A stretch of 64,000 nucleotides of DNA from Asaia sp003994335 (GCF_037151175.1 NZ_JBBCOR010000002.1:248001-312000); one strand, 5' to 3'; shown: positions 36,009 through 45,457, numbered from the stretch's first letter. Translations and numbers: made by a program. The notes: generated by a model not told the origin, from the sequence alone.

Positions 36009-36666
36009 CACCCTTCCGAACCCCCTCGATGAGCGTTATCCGGGCTATGACGTGCTCGACAAGCGCCTCACCCCCTCCTGGAACGACGCCACGCGGCGCG
36101 TGATCGACGCGCGTCTCGCGGTGCCGCGTGAGGCACGATTTCTGAATGCGCTGGAATGGCGCACATTGAGCGCGCTGTGCGATCGGGTCATGCCGCAACC
36201 GACCTATCGTCCGCCTGTGCCGCTCGCCGCCTATGTGGACCAGAAACTGCTCAGCGATACACGCCCCGGCTTTCGTGATGCCGCCCTGCCTCCGCAGCGC
36301 GAGACCTGGAAGAATGGCCTCGCCGTTTTCGAGGCTGAAGCGATGGCGCGCCACGATCAGAGCTTCCATGCCCTCACGCCCTCCGGGCAGGAAGCCCTGA
36401 TGATCGAGGCCGGTGCGGGCAGGCTCGGCCATGCGGGGTGGAGCGCCGAGCAGATGCAGCTTTTCTTCAATGGTCATGTGCTAACCGATATTCTTGGCGC
36501 CTATTACGCCCATCCTACCGCCTGGAGCGAGATCGGCTTTGGCGGTCCTGCCAGCCCGCGTGGGTATGTGCGTATGCAGAATGACCGGCGCGACCCATGG
36601 GAAGCGATAGAGGTCACACCGGAAACGGTTGAGAAGACGCGCAAGGAAAACCGCAATGTTCGATGA
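36001..36666 (+). CDS. Gluconate 2-dehydrogenase subunit 3-like protein
   Basis: A 221-residue protein resembling the small subunit of membrane-bound gluconate 2-dehydrogenase: FLNALEWRTLSALCDRVMPQ and the C-terminal IGFGGPASPRGYVRM are family-like. Classical small subunits carry a Tat signal that drags the large subunit to the periplasm; no twin-arginine signal is present here, so the complex may be cytoplasmic-facing. It overlaps the genes on either side (8 and 11 bases). Confidence 0.8.
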   Translation: MSDTLPNPLDERYPGYDVLDKRLTPSWNDATRRVIDARLAVPREARFLNALEWRTLSALCDRVMPQPTYRPPVPLAAYVDQKLLSDTRPGFRDAALPPQRETWKNGLAVFEAEAMARHDQSFHALTPSGQEALMIEAGAGRLGHAGWSAEQMQLFFNGHVLTDILGAYYAHPTAWSEIGFGGPASPRGYVRMQNDRRDPWEAIEVTPETVEKTRKENRNVR

Positions 36667-38305
36667 TCCCTTGCACACGCCTCGCGCGCTGAATGGCCGT
36701 GCCCCCGATGTGTTTCGCAAGGGTGCCTGGGTGCCCATGCGCGAGTACAGCCAGAACGAGGCTGTTGATTTTGTCGTCATCGGGACCGGCGCGGGTGGCG
36801 GCCCGCTGATCGCCCGTCTGGCCGAGATGGGCTATTCGGTGATCGGGTTCGATGCCGGAGCCTATTTCAGGCCGCTCGAGGATTTCGCCTCGGACGAAAC
36901 CAGCCAGAGCCAGCTTTACTGGACCGACGAACGGCTGATCGACGGTGCCAACCCCATCAAGATGGGCAGCAATAACAGCGGCAAGGCGGTCGGGGGCTCG
37001 ACCGTGCATTTCGCCATGGTTTCGCTGCGCTTTAGGCCCGAATGGTTTCAGTCGCGCACCAAGCTCGGCTATGCCGTGGACTGGCCGCTCGATTGGCGCG
37101 AGATGTGGCGCTACTACGACAAAGCCGAGCGCGATCTCGCCATTGCCGGACCGATTTCCTACCCATGGGGACCCAAACGCCCCCGCTATCCCTATCGGGC
37201 GCATGAGATCGGCGGAGCTGCGGAGTGGCTGGCGCGCGGTGCCGAAGCCATGGGGTATCAATGGTCCGAAACCCCGCTCGCCACGGTCTCGGCACCGAGG
37301 GGGGATTCCCCTTCCTGCGTCTATCGCGGTTTCTGCCGCGTGGGATGCTCGACCAATGCCAAGCAGAGCCAACTCGTGACCTATATCCCCCGCGCACTGA
37401 AAGCGGGGGCCGAGATACGCGATCTCGCCATGGTGGGGCGCATCGAAACCAATGCCGAGGGGCTGGCGACAGGGGTGCATTACCATCGCGAGGGGCAGTG
37501 GCACTTCCAGCGTGCGAAGCAGGTCATCGTGGCGGGTTATGCCATCGAGACACCCCGCCTGCTGCTGAATTCGGCCACAGACCGCTTTCCCGACGGGCTG
37601 GGTAATCGCTCGGGCTATCTGGGGCGCAATCTCATGGTGCAGTCCAATCAGGCCGTCTATGGCCGGATGAAGGAGATGGTGCGCTGGAACAAGGGACCGC
37701 CCTCGCTCACCATTACCGAGCACTGGAATTATGAAGACAAGAAGGATTTCTTCGGCGGGTATTGCTGGATGGCCCAGGGACCGCTGCCACTCGAATGGTC
37801 CGCTGCGGTTTCCTCCTCGCGCGGGCTGTGGGGCGAGGCACTGCGTCAGAAGATGATGGATTACAACCATCAGGTCGGCCTCAAGATGGTCGGGGAAATG
37901 CTGCCCAGCATGGAGAACCGCGTCACCCTGGCCGAGGAAAAAGACCAGTACGGCCTGCCCATCACGCGTATTACCTATGGCTGGCAGGACAATGACAAGA
38001 CGATGATCCAGCATGCGCTGGGCGAGATGCAGCGGTCGCTGGAGCTCGTGGGGGCGCAGGATATCTGGCGTCAGGAAAACGACACCAACCATCTGGCCGG
38101 GACGGCACGCATGGGGTTCTCGGCGGAGAACTCGGTCGTCAATGCCGATTGCCGAAGCTGGGACGTGCCCAATCTCTGGATCTGCGACGGCTCGATCTTC
38201 CCCACAACGGGCGGGGTGAACCCCTCCCTGACCATTACCGCTATCGCGCTCCGCACGGCGGATCGTATCCAGACGCTCCATCGCCAGGGCAAGATCACCC
38301 TCTGA
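36656..38305 (+). CDS. GMC-family FAD oxidoreductase
   Basis: A 549-residue flavoprotein. The dinucleotide-binding motif VIGTGAGGGPLIARL lies at 41-55, a GKAVGGSTVHFAMVSLR block follows, and the C-terminus has NHLAGTARMG and FPTTGGVNPSLTITAIALR, the GMC catalytic region. FCRVGCSTNAKQS is a cysteine-containing block seen in gluconate-dehydrogenase-type large subunits. With the small subunit just before it, it would oxidise a sugar, sugar acid or alcohol. There is no cytochrome c gene nearby, unlike classical three-subunit dehydrogenases, so the electron acceptor is open. Confidence 0.87.
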   Translation: MFDDPLHTPRALNGRAPDVFRKGAWVPMREYSQNEAVDFVVIGTGAGGGPLIARLAEMGYSVIGFDAGAYFRPLEDFASDETSQSQLYWTDERLIDGANPIKMGSNNSGKAVGGSTVHFAMVSLRFRPEWFQSRTKLGYAVDWPLDWREMWRYYDKAERDLAIAGPISYPWGPKRPRYPYRAHEIGGAAEWLARGAEAMGYQWSETPLATVSAPRGDSPSCVYRGFCRVGCSTNAKQSQLVTYIPRALKAGAEIRDLAMVGRIETNAEGLATGVHYHREGQWHFQRAKQVIVAGYAIETPRLLLNSATDRFPDGLGNRSGYLGRNLMVQSNQAVYGRMKEMVRWNKGPPSLTITEHWNYEDKKDFFGGYCWMAQGPLPLEWSAAVSSSRGLWGEALRQKMMDYNHQVGLKMVGEMLPSMENRVTLAEEKDQYGLPITRITYGWQDNDKTMIQHALGEMQRSLELVGAQDIWRQENDTNHLAGTARMGFSAENSVVNADCRSWDVPNLWICDGSIFPTTGGVNPSLTITAIALRTADRIQTLHRQGKITL

Positions 38306-38322
38306 CCCTATGCCCAGTGCCT

Positions 38323-39003
38323 CTACTCGACACGCAGAAAGAGCACGGGGCCGCATCGCGGATGGTCCACCGACAGACGCAGGCGCGTTTCCTCCCTCCC
38401 GGGAATGAAAGCGAGGCTGAAGGGCGCAAAGCCTGTGCTCTGCCCCCCGCTCAACGCCGGGCCGGACTCCCAGCCGACAGCGTCATGGCCATAGGCGCAG
38501 AGCAAGGACATGCGCCCTCCGGATTCCGGTACATCGACCTCGGCGCCACAAGCGAGGCTCAGGCTGAGGCGGTTGGACCCTGAGAGTGCGGCGGCCAGAG
38601 ATGCGGATTGCACGACATCTTCCAGCAGAAAATCCGGATAGGCGCGCGCCTGAGGCAGGTCCCGTATGGCCTGCGACACGGTCTCTATCGTGCCCTTCAG
38701 CCGCAGCGTTGGTCCGGGGGACGAGAAACACCGCATGGCGTCGGCCCAGCTTCCGGGCGGGGTACGCGCCCAGATGACCATATCCAGATCCTGCCTTGGC
38801 AGATGGGCGAGCGTATCTTCCAGCCCGCCGGCACGCACATGGGGGCCGTTCGCGCGCTCGCTAAAGAAACGGCCCGGTTCGGCATCGCGGCCGTGCGCTC
38901 TCTCGGCGGTAAGCGTCGCCCCCATGGGCGTCAGCCCAGCGGCGTAACCATCGAGCCCGATGCCCTCATGATCCGGCCAGCTTTCAATGGCGAACACGCC
39001 CAT
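38323..39003 (-). CDS. Hypothetical protein in zinc-response locus
   Basis: A 226-residue protein that I do not recognise. It starts at ATG 39003, inside the end of the DUF1826 gene (20-base overlap), with a run of G just upstream. It has no signal peptide or membrane helix. A C-terminal SGSNRLSLSLACGAEVDVPE and FSLAFIPGREETRLRLSVD look like beta-rich domain segments. Coupling to DUF1826 suggests shared zinc-responsive control. Confidence 0.65.
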   Translation of the reverse strand: MGVFAIESWPDHEGIGLDGYAAGLTPMGATLTAERAHGRDAEPGRFFSERANGPHVRAGGLEDTLAHLPRQDLDMVIWARTPPGSWADAMRCFSSPGPTLRLKGTIETVSQAIRDLPQARAYPDFLLEDVVQSASLAAALSGSNRLSLSLACGAEVDVPESGGRMSLLCAYGHDAVGWESGPALSGGQSTGFAPFSLAFIPGREETRLRLSVDHPRCGPVLFLRVE

Positions 39004-39682
39004 CCCCCCAATTGGCCAGATCCCAAAGGGCTCTCTGCTCGGGCGAAAGCGGGTTTCCTGTGCCGTCCTCCGTACCAAGATCGTCAGGTCCGAGATCAGT
39101 TTCGTCTATGGTCAGCAGGAGTCGACCGCCTGCGCGTCTTTGCGCCGCGCTCAAGGGCGGCGAGCGGTGACGTACTGTACAAAGCTCAGACCATTCCGGA
39201 TGTGCGGTGCCCGCCAGAATGACCAGCGCCTCGGGGGGCGTGTCATGCACCTCCTCACCACCATCGCGTGTCCATTGGAGTCCGGGGCCGACATAGCTGC
39301 GCAACAGCCGAAGCGCGAGATGATCCACGTGGAACTTGCGGCAGCTATCCGTCACCACCTGCTCGAGCCGGATACGCAGCACATCACGACGGATGGTATC
39401 GGCATAAAGCCGCGCGAGAGACAGGACATCCTCAGCCAGAGCCGGGGTTTGCGCGCCCAGACAGGCATGTATCCCCGCAGCGAGAGCGGCGAGATCCCCC
39501 CTCAGGACGAGCAGGCTTGGGCGTTGTGAAAGGTAGTGCTGCGCCTCGCTGCGGACGACTGGCGTCAACCCGAGCGGCAGGATTGTCATATCGCCAACAG
39601 GCAGGGTGATATCGAGGGGCTGCCTGCGAAAGGCCAGAATGCGACGGGTCGGGCAGGACTTGATCACGGTCGGAACTCTCAT
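38984..39682 (-). CDS. DUF1826 protein
   Basis: A 232-residue DUF1826 protein; DSCRKFHVDHLALRLLRSYVG with H-x-D and the later GTAHPEWSELCTVRHRSPP are recognisable. The family is repeatedly found beside COG0523 GTPases under zinc regulation, as here. Start choice is open: the ATG at 39682 lies three bases from a Zur-like palindrome with no ribosome-binding site (possible leaderless mRNA), while a GTG at 39667 is preceded by GAGAG at eight bases. Function is unknown, but the conserved histidines and cysteines would suit metal binding. Confidence 0.8.
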   Translation of the reverse strand: MRVPTVIKSCPTRRILAFRRQPLDITLPVGDMTILPLGLTPVVRSEAQHYLSQRPSLLVLRGDLAALAAGIHACLGAQTPALAEDVLSLARLYADTIRRDVLRIRLEQVVTDSCRKFHVDHLALRLLRSYVGPGLQWTRDGGEEVHDTPPEALVILAGTAHPEWSELCTVRHRSPPLSAAQRRAGGRLLLTIDETDLGPDDLGTEDGTGNPLSPEQRALWDLANWGDGRVRH

Positions 39683-39685
39683 TAC

Positions 39686-39703
39686 GTTATGTTATAACAT
39701 AAC
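39686..39703. promoter_or_regulatory. Zur-like operator
   Basis: GTTATGTTATAACATAAC is a perfect 18-bp palindrome and closely resembles proteobacterial Zur boxes. It lies exactly between the divergent DUF1826 and GTPase genes, both typical zinc-starvation genes, and would overlap the -10 elements of both promoters. No zur gene is in the window. Confidence 0.75.
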
Positions 39704-39724
39704 ATGTTCAGAGCCGAGATCAAG

Positions 39725-40993
39725 ATGTCCTCTTCCCTGCCCCCCATAGTCGATGGGTCCGCTCCTGCAGTGCTGCCGAACAACACAGGTCGAGGTGATC
39801 CCCGCCTTCCCGTGACCATCCTGTCCGGGTTTCTGGGGGCGGGCAAAACCACGCTTATGAATCACCTGCTGAACAACCGCGACGGGTTGCGTATTGCGGT
39901 GATCGTGAATGACATGAGCGAGGTGAATATCGATGCCGCCCTGATCCGGTCCGGGGGCGGGGCGTTGAGCCAGACGCAGGAAACGCTGGTCGAGATGACC
40001 AATGGCTGTATCTGCTGCACCTTGCGCGACGATCTGCTCACCGAGATCGGTCGCCTTGCTGCGATGCAAAGTTTCGATTACCTGCTGATCGAGTCCACGG
40101 GTATCGCGGAGCCGCTCCCCATCGCTGCGACCTTCGAATTTCGCGACGAGGACGGGCGCAGTCTGAGCGATGTCGCGCGTCTGGATACCATGGTGACTCT
40201 GGTCGATGCCGCCAATTTGCTGGCTGATTTTTCCTCCACCGATTTTCTGCGTGACCGGGGGGAAACAGCCGGGGAGGATGATGGCCGTGCCCTTGTCGAT
40301 CTACTGACCGATCAGATCGAGTTTGCAGACGTGATCCTGCTCAACAAGATCGATGCGGCGACCGAGAGCCAGAAACAGACGGCAAGACGCATCATCCGCG
40401 CCCTGAACGCTGACGCTGTGCTGATCGCGACGACGGAGAGCCGCGTCGATCCGGCGCGATTGCTCAATACCGGCCTCTTCGACTTTGATCGCGCCCATCG
40501 TCATGCCCGCTGGGCGCAGGAACTCTACCACCCTGAGAGCCATGCGCCAGAGACCGAGGAGTATGGCGTCAGAAGCTTTGTCTACAGGGCGCGACGCCCG
40601 TTCGAACCCCTCGCCTTCGCCCGTTTCATCGAGGAATCATGGCCCGGCCTTGTGCGTGCCAAGGGGTATTTCTGGCTGGCGTCACGGCCGGACTGGGTAG
40701 GAGAACTGAGTATCGCGGGCGCGCTGGCCCGCAATCAGGCGGCGGGGCGTTGGTGGGCGAGCATCCCGTGGGAGGATTGGCCCGAGGATGCCGCGTGGCG
40801 CGACACGCTCAACGGCTATTGGGACGAGACCTATGGCGATCGTAGACAGGAACTCGTCTTTATCGGCGCGGGGCTGAACGAGGCGGCCCTACGTCTGCGC
40901 CTCGATAGCTGCCTGGTGGCACCGGGCACGGATAGCGTGTTCGATCCCAGCGCCCATACCGGTCTGCCCGATCCTTTCCCCGCATGGGGATAG
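39725..40993 (+). CDS. COG0523/CobW-type GTPase, probable zinc metallochaperone
   Basis: A 422-residue G3E-family GTPase. Walker A SGFLGAGKTTLM (about 34-45), the metal-binding CxCC motif C95-x-C97-C98 (NGCICCTLRDD), the Walker B region YLLIESTGIAEPLP and NKID (base recognition) are all present, followed by a CobW C-terminal domain (GVRSFVYRARRPFEP). Zinc-regulated members are thought to deliver zinc to client enzymes when zinc is scarce. The Zur-like site supports a zinc role over cobalamin synthesis. ATG 39725 is preferred over 39704 because GAG lies at a suitable distance and 39704 touches the palindrome. Confidence 0.88.
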   Translation: MSSSLPPIVDGSAPAVLPNNTGRGDPRLPVTILSGFLGAGKTTLMNHLLNNRDGLRIAVIVNDMSEVNIDAALIRSGGGALSQTQETLVEMTNGCICCTLRDDLLTEIGRLAAMQSFDYLLIESTGIAEPLPIAATFEFRDEDGRSLSDVARLDTMVTLVDAANLLADFSSTDFLRDRGETAGEDDGRALVDLLTDQIEFADVILLNKIDAATESQKQTARRIIRALNADAVLIATTESRVDPARLLNTGLFDFDRAHRHARWAQELYHPESHAPETEEYGVRSFVYRARRPFEPLAFARFIEESWPGLVRAKGYFWLASRPDWVGELSIAGALARNQAAGRWWASIPWEDWPEDAAWRDTLNGYWDETYGDRRQELVFIGAGLNEAALRLRLDSCLVAPGTDSVFDPSAHTGLPDPFPAWG

Positions 40994-41015
40994 ACGCAAA
41001 CCATTCTCGCCGCGT

Positions 41016-41966
41016 CTAGCGTGCACCGGGGCGAGTCTGGCGGCTTATGAAAATGGCGAGCAGGATAATCGCGCCCTTGATGACATTCTGCACATAGGGC
41101 GAGATATTCATCAGATTGAGCCCGTTATTGAGCACGCCCAGAAGCAGCGCACCGATAAGCGTGCCGATGATCGATCCGCGCCCACCTGAAATCGCCGTCC
41201 CGCCCAGCACCACGGCGGCGATGGCATCGAGCTCGAACCCCATACCGGCATTGGGCTGGCCGCTCATCAGGCGCGAGCTGAGCAGGATGCCGGCAATCGC
41301 TGCTGTCACGCCGCTGACGAGATACACGATGACCTTGTAGCGACGCGCATCGATACCCGAGAGGCGCACGGCGTCTTCATTGCCGCCAATGGCGAAGATA
41401 TACCGCCCGATCGGCATTTTCTCGAGCATCACATAGGCCACTGCGAAAGTGAGCGCCATAATCACGATGGGAGTCTGCACCCCCAGAATGGTGCCACGCC
41501 CCAGAAAGCCGAACCAGTCGGGCAGGCCGGTCACCGGATAGCCATTAGTGTAGATCAGCCCCAGCCCGCGCGCGATGCTCATCGAGGCGAGCGTCACAAT
41601 AATGGGGGGCATACGCAGACCGGCAATGCACAGCCCGTTGCCGAGCCCGAACACCATGCCCGCCCCGATCCCCGCCACGATGGCCACAACGCCAGAAACT
41701 CCGCTGGCAAGCAGCCCGGCGGTGAGCGTACCGGTAAGCGCCATGGTGGCGCCGACTGAGAGATCGATGCCGCCGGTCAGGATCGCGAATGTCATGCCAA
41801 CCGAGATAATGGCGTTGATCGAGACCTGGCGGCCGATATTCTCCAGATTGCCCAGCGACAGGAACCGGCTGTTGAGAAACATCATGCCGATGACGACCAC
41901 GATAAGCCCCATGGCCGGCAGAAACGCGGTCGAGCGCCGTGACAGCGCCATGACGGAGTCACGCAT
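41016..41966 (-). CDS. Ribose-type sugar ABC transporter permease (RbsC-like)
   Basis: An inner-membrane permease of about 316 residues with eight to ten helices. GMTFAILTGGIDLSVGATMAL and AIAAVVLGGTAISGGRGSIIGTLIGALLL are hallmark RbsC/BPD_transp_2 blocks. The ATG at 41966 overlaps the ATPase stop slightly and has GGAGCAGGAG upstream; a longer open frame to 42044 is possible. It is the last gene of the polyol operon and forms the channel of the importer. Confidence 0.88.
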   Translation of the reverse strand: MRDSVMALSRRSTAFLPAMGLIVVVIGMMFLNSRFLSLGNLENIGRQVSINAIISVGMTFAILTGGIDLSVGATMALTGTLTAGLLASGVSGVVAIVAGIGAGMVFGLGNGLCIAGLRMPPIIVTLASMSIARGLGLIYTNGYPVTGLPDWFGFLGRGTILGVQTPIVIMALTFAVAYVMLEKMPIGRYIFAIGGNEDAVRLSGIDARRYKVIVYLVSGVTAAIAGILLSSRLMSGQPNAGMGFELDAIAAVVLGGTAISGGRGSIIGTLIGALLLGVLNNGLNLMNISPYVQNVIKGAIILLAIFISRQTRPGAR

Positions 41967-43542
41967 GGAGCGACGCTCCTGCTCCGGTGGGCTGATGAGA
42001 GGCATATCCCGGTCCGACGGGTTTCGTACCGCTTGATGTGGCATGACGCATGATCTCCTCGGCGTTCAGCGCGTCTCCTTCGAGAATGGTCGAGATGGCG
42101 CCACGATAAAAAACAGCGACGCGGTCACACATCCCGACGATTTCGGGCAGCTCTGACGAGATCATGATGATCGCATAGCCCTCCCCGGTCAGGTCCCGCA
42201 TCAGACGATAGATTTCCGCTTTGGCCCCGACATCGATCCCACGCGTCGGTTCATCGAAGATCAGGATCGGGCAACGGCGATTGAGCCAGCGCGCAATGAC
42301 CACCTTCTGCTGGTTGCCGCCGCTGAGCGTGACGGTTGCCGTCTCGTCATCCGGAGCCTTGACCTGCAGGGCGCGCATGAGAGAGGCGGTTTTCTCATGC
42401 TCCTTGCGCCGGTCGATCAGCCCTGTGCGCCGCGTATACTGGGCAAGATTATTGATCGAGATATTGTCGCGGATGCTGAATGGCAGGATCAGCCCTTCCG
42501 TCTTGCGATTTTCGGGCAGAAGGCCGATCCCCGCCTTAAGCGCCGCTGCCGGATCGGACAAGGCGACATCACGCCCGTGCATGGTGACGTTCTTGCCCGG
42601 ACAGGGCAGCGCCCCGATCAGGGCAAGAGCAGTCTCTGTACGGCCCGAGCCCACCAGCCCTGCAAAACCGAGAATTTCGCCTGCGTGGAGGTCGAAATCG
42701 CTCGTGGCGGCATCACTTCGGCTGCGCAGATGACGTGCCGTCAGCAACACACTGCGCTCGGCCGTATCGGCCTTGGGCGGGAAACTGTTTTCGATACGTC
42801 GCCCCACCATCATCTCGACCAGATGATCCATGGTGCAGGACGCAACCGGGGTCAGGCCGACATTCGCCCCATCCCGCAGAATGGTGATGCGGTCGCAGAT
42901 CTCGAAGATCTCCTCGAGATGATGCGAGACGAAAATGATCCCGATACCCTCATCGCGCAGCTGCCGCATGACACGAAAGAGCAGCGCTGCCTCATTGGGC
43001 GTCAGAGGCGCTGTCGGCTCGTCCAGAATCAGAATACGCACATCGAGCGAGAGCGCCTTGGCAATTTCCACGAATTGCTGCTCGGCAACGCTCAGCCGCC
43101 CAACCGGGACGGTCACGTCGATCTGCACGCCGATGCGCTCGAACAGCCCCGCCGCCTGACGCGCCATGGCCGTGCGGCGGCTCAGCCCGAGGGCATTGCG
43201 CCTTTCGCGCCCCAGAAAGATATTATCGACCGCGTCGAGATCGGGCACCAGGCTGAATTCCTGAAACACGATGCCGATGCCCCGTGCGATGGCGTCGCGA
43301 TAGCTCGTGAAATGGCATGTTTCGCCATTGAGCCGCATCTCGCCCTCATCCTGGCGCAGGATACCGCCGATGATCTTGATGATGGTCGATTTCCCGGCGC
43401 CGTTTTCACCCAGAAGCGCATGGATCTCACCGCGCATGAGTTCGAGCGACACGCCCTTGAGCGCTTTGACGCCGGGAAAGCTCTTGGTGATGCCCTGCAG
43501 CTTCAGGAGCGGCAGGGCAGAAGAAGACTGGATTTCCGTCAT
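41959..43542 (-). CDS. Sugar ABC transporter ATPase, RbsA-like double domain
   Basis: A 527-residue protein with two ABC domains, standard for RbsA/XylG-type importers. The first has GENGAGKSTIIK (about 44-55) and LSVAEQQFVEIAKAL with LILDEPTAPL; the second has GLVGSGRTETALALIG in place of Walker A, as expected, and LSGGNQQKVVIARWL with LIFDEPTRGIDVGAK. It powers uptake of a pentose, polyol or related sugar with the adjacent permease and binding protein. Confidence 0.92.
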   Translation of the reverse strand: MTEIQSSSALPLLKLQGITKSFPGVKALKGVSLELMRGEIHALLGENGAGKSTIIKIIGGILRQDEGEMRLNGETCHFTSYRDAIARGIGIVFQEFSLVPDLDAVDNIFLGRERRNALGLSRRTAMARQAAGLFERIGVQIDVTVPVGRLSVAEQQFVEIAKALSLDVRILILDEPTAPLTPNEAALLFRVMRQLRDEGIGIIFVSHHLEEIFEICDRITILRDGANVGLTPVASCTMDHLVEMMVGRRIENSFPPKADTAERSVLLTARHLRSRSDAATSDFDLHAGEILGFAGLVGSGRTETALALIGALPCPGKNVTMHGRDVALSDPAAALKAGIGLLPENRKTEGLILPFSIRDNISINNLAQYTRRTGLIDRRKEHEKTASLMRALQVKAPDDETATVTLSGGNQQKVVIARWLNRRCPILIFDEPTRGIDVGAKAEIYRLMRDLTGEGYAIIMISSELPEIVGMCDRVAVFYRGAISTILEGDALNAEEIMRHATSSGTKPVGPGYASHQPTGAGASLHA

Positions 43543-43624
43543 GATGCCTTGCCGCCCCGGAATACGTGTTCAGGAATAGGTGTTCAGGATCGGGGATAGG
43601 AAGTGGCGCGACACAGCGCCGCTC

Positions 43625-44548
43625 TTACCAGCTGAAGGTCTTGGCTCCCTTGGCGTCGACCAGCTCCACATCCACCGGCACCGTGGCAGGCGGTACCGCC
43701 CCCCAGTATTTCGCCAGCGCCATGGCCAGGGCGAGGCGGATTTGCTGGCGCGGGAATTGCGCGGCCGTGCCGATGAAATGCGAGCCCGACTTGGCAATGG
43801 CCTTGATCGCCTCGGGCGCACCATCCACGCTCACGAGCTTGACGTCATGCCCGCTTGAATCGATGGCGGACAACACGCCCAGCGAGCCGTTATCGTTGAC
43901 GCTGAAAATGCCCTTCATGTCAGGATTGGCCTGCAGCATGTTCTCGGCCACCGTCAGGGCCTGATCGCGCTCCTGCTTGCCGTTTTGCGTGCTCACAATC
44001 TTGATGCCCGGGAACTTCGCCAGAGCGGCCTTGCATCCTTTCACGCGCTCCAGGATCGGCACCACGGGAATACCGTCTATGATGCCGACATCGCCCTTGG
44101 TGATGGTCTGGCCCAGATAGGTGCAGGCCTTGAACCCGGCATCGTAATTTTTCGATCCCACAAAGGCGTCGATAGGACCATTGGCCTGGGCATCGACCGA
44201 GACGATGGGGATATTCTTGTCATGCACGGTTTTCACGATGGAGGCGACACCCGCTGAATCGGTCGGATTGATGAGGACAATCTGCACGCCCTGCTGCACC
44301 ATATCCTCGATATCGCTGACCTGTTTGGACACATCGTGATGGGCATCGCTGATGATCAGCGTGGCCCCGATGGATTTGGCCGCATCCTGCAGCGCGTCCT
44401 TCATGGTCACGAAATAGGGGTTGTTCATCTCCTGAAAGGACACGCCGATCTTGAGCGGCTCGGCGGCGCAAGCCTTGCCGGAGGCCAGAGAGAGCGCAGA
44501 CCCGGTGATGAGGGTTGTGGCGAGAAGCGTCTTGAGAAACTTGTTCAT
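43625..44548 (-). CDS. Periplasmic sugar-binding protein (RbsB-like)
   Basis: A 307-residue type I binding protein. The signal peptide MNKFLKTLLATTLITGSALSLASGKACA begins at the ATG at 44548. IGVSFQEMNNPYFVTMKDAL, IVLINPTDSAGVASIV and VDGAPEAIKAI are typical of the Peripla_BP_4 family, which binds ribose, xylose, galactose and polyols. The surrounding xylitol-type dehydrogenase suggests a polyol or pentose ligand. Confidence 0.9.
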   Translation of the reverse strand: MNKFLKTLLATTLITGSALSLASGKACAAEPLKIGVSFQEMNNPYFVTMKDALQDAAKSIGATLIISDAHHDVSKQVSDIEDMVQQGVQIVLINPTDSAGVASIVKTVHDKNIPIVSVDAQANGPIDAFVGSKNYDAGFKACTYLGQTITKGDVGIIDGIPVVPILERVKGCKAALAKFPGIKIVSTQNGKQERDQALTVAENMLQANPDMKGIFSVNDNGSLGVLSAIDSSGHDVKLVSVDGAPEAIKAIAKSGSHFIGTAAQFPRQQIRLALAMALAKYWGAVPPATVPVDVELVDAKGAKTFSW

Positions 44549-44679
44549 TTTGAACTCGCATCGAAATAGGGCATTCCCTGCCCGGTGCAGTTTTCCATGC
44601 CCTGTCATGCGGGGCATGGGCTCTGGTGATGCGACGTCCCGACCCGGCTCAACCGGTCGGAGCGCCCGGTCCTGTCGGG

Positions 44680-45450
44680 TCAGATGGCGGTATAGCCGCC
44701 ATCGACAAAGATCTCCTGCCCGTTGATCATCCCCGAGGCAGGGGTAGCGAGATAGAGCACCAGGTCGGCCACTTCCTGAGGCGTGGCGACGCGACCTGCG
44801 GGAATTTTCTCGAGAAAGCGCTGAAGCTTGTCACCCACACCCCAGACGCGCTCGCCCATGGGCGTCCAGACCACAGTGGGGCAGACGGCATTGGACTGGA
44901 TGTTATGCGGCGCCCATTCGGCGGTCATCACCTTGGTCAGGCCGTTCAACCCAGCCTTGGAGGCCACATAGGGGCCGTGATCGGTCAGCGCCACGCTGCT
45001 GGCCATGGAGCTGATATTGATGATCTTGCCGCCCCCGGCATCGATCATGCCCGGCACCAGCGCCCGCGCCATGAGCCAGGGCGCCCGCAGGTTGAGATTG
45101 AGGATGGAATCCCATTCCTCAACGCTCTGCTCGGTGAGCGATTTCGGTATGCTCATCCCCGCATTATTGACGAGGATCGTCGGCGTGCCGATTGCGCTGC
45201 GTATGCGTGCGGCAGCCTGCTCTGCGGCTCGGGCATCGAGCAGATCGGCGGCAATGGCGAGGCAGGTCCGGCCCTGCGCGGTGACGAGGGCGCGCGTCTC
45301 GTCGAGAAGCGCCTCATCGCGCGCGATGGCGACGATATCGGCCCCTGCGGCGCTCAGCGTCTCGCAGATAGTGACGCCAAGCCCGCGCGAGGCCCCGGTG
45401 ACGACGGCAATCTTGCCTTGAAGCGAGAAACGGGTGGAGAGATCGGTCAT
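44680..45450 (-). CDS. Short-chain dehydrogenase/reductase
   Basis: A 256-residue SDR. The NAD(P) motif GASRGLG (19-25), NNAG, the serine of NISSM and the catalytic YVASK (near 160-164) are complete. ATG 45450 is chosen as the start of the conserved fold; AGGAGG lies 12 bases upstream. It is encoded seven bases after the AraC regulator. It probably oxidises or reduces the polyol or ketose taken up by the importer. Confidence 0.9.
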   Translation of the reverse strand: MTDLSTRFSLQGKIAVVTGASRGLGVTICETLSAAGADIVAIARDEALLDETRALVTAQGRTCLAIAADLLDARAAEQAAARIRSAIGTPTILVNNAGMSIPKSLTEQSVEEWDSILNLNLRAPWLMARALVPGMIDAGGGKIINISSMASSVALTDHGPYVASKAGLNGLTKVMTAEWAPHNIQSNAVCPTVVWTPMGERVWGVGDKLQRFLEKIPAGRVATPQEVADLVLYLATPASGMINGQEIFVDGGYTAI

Positions 45451-45457
45451 GACAGGC

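Noticed and set aside
36614..38356. Long open frame on the minus strand opposite the GMC gene
   Set aside because: It is antisense to a well-supported flavoprotein gene and shows no domain or signal.
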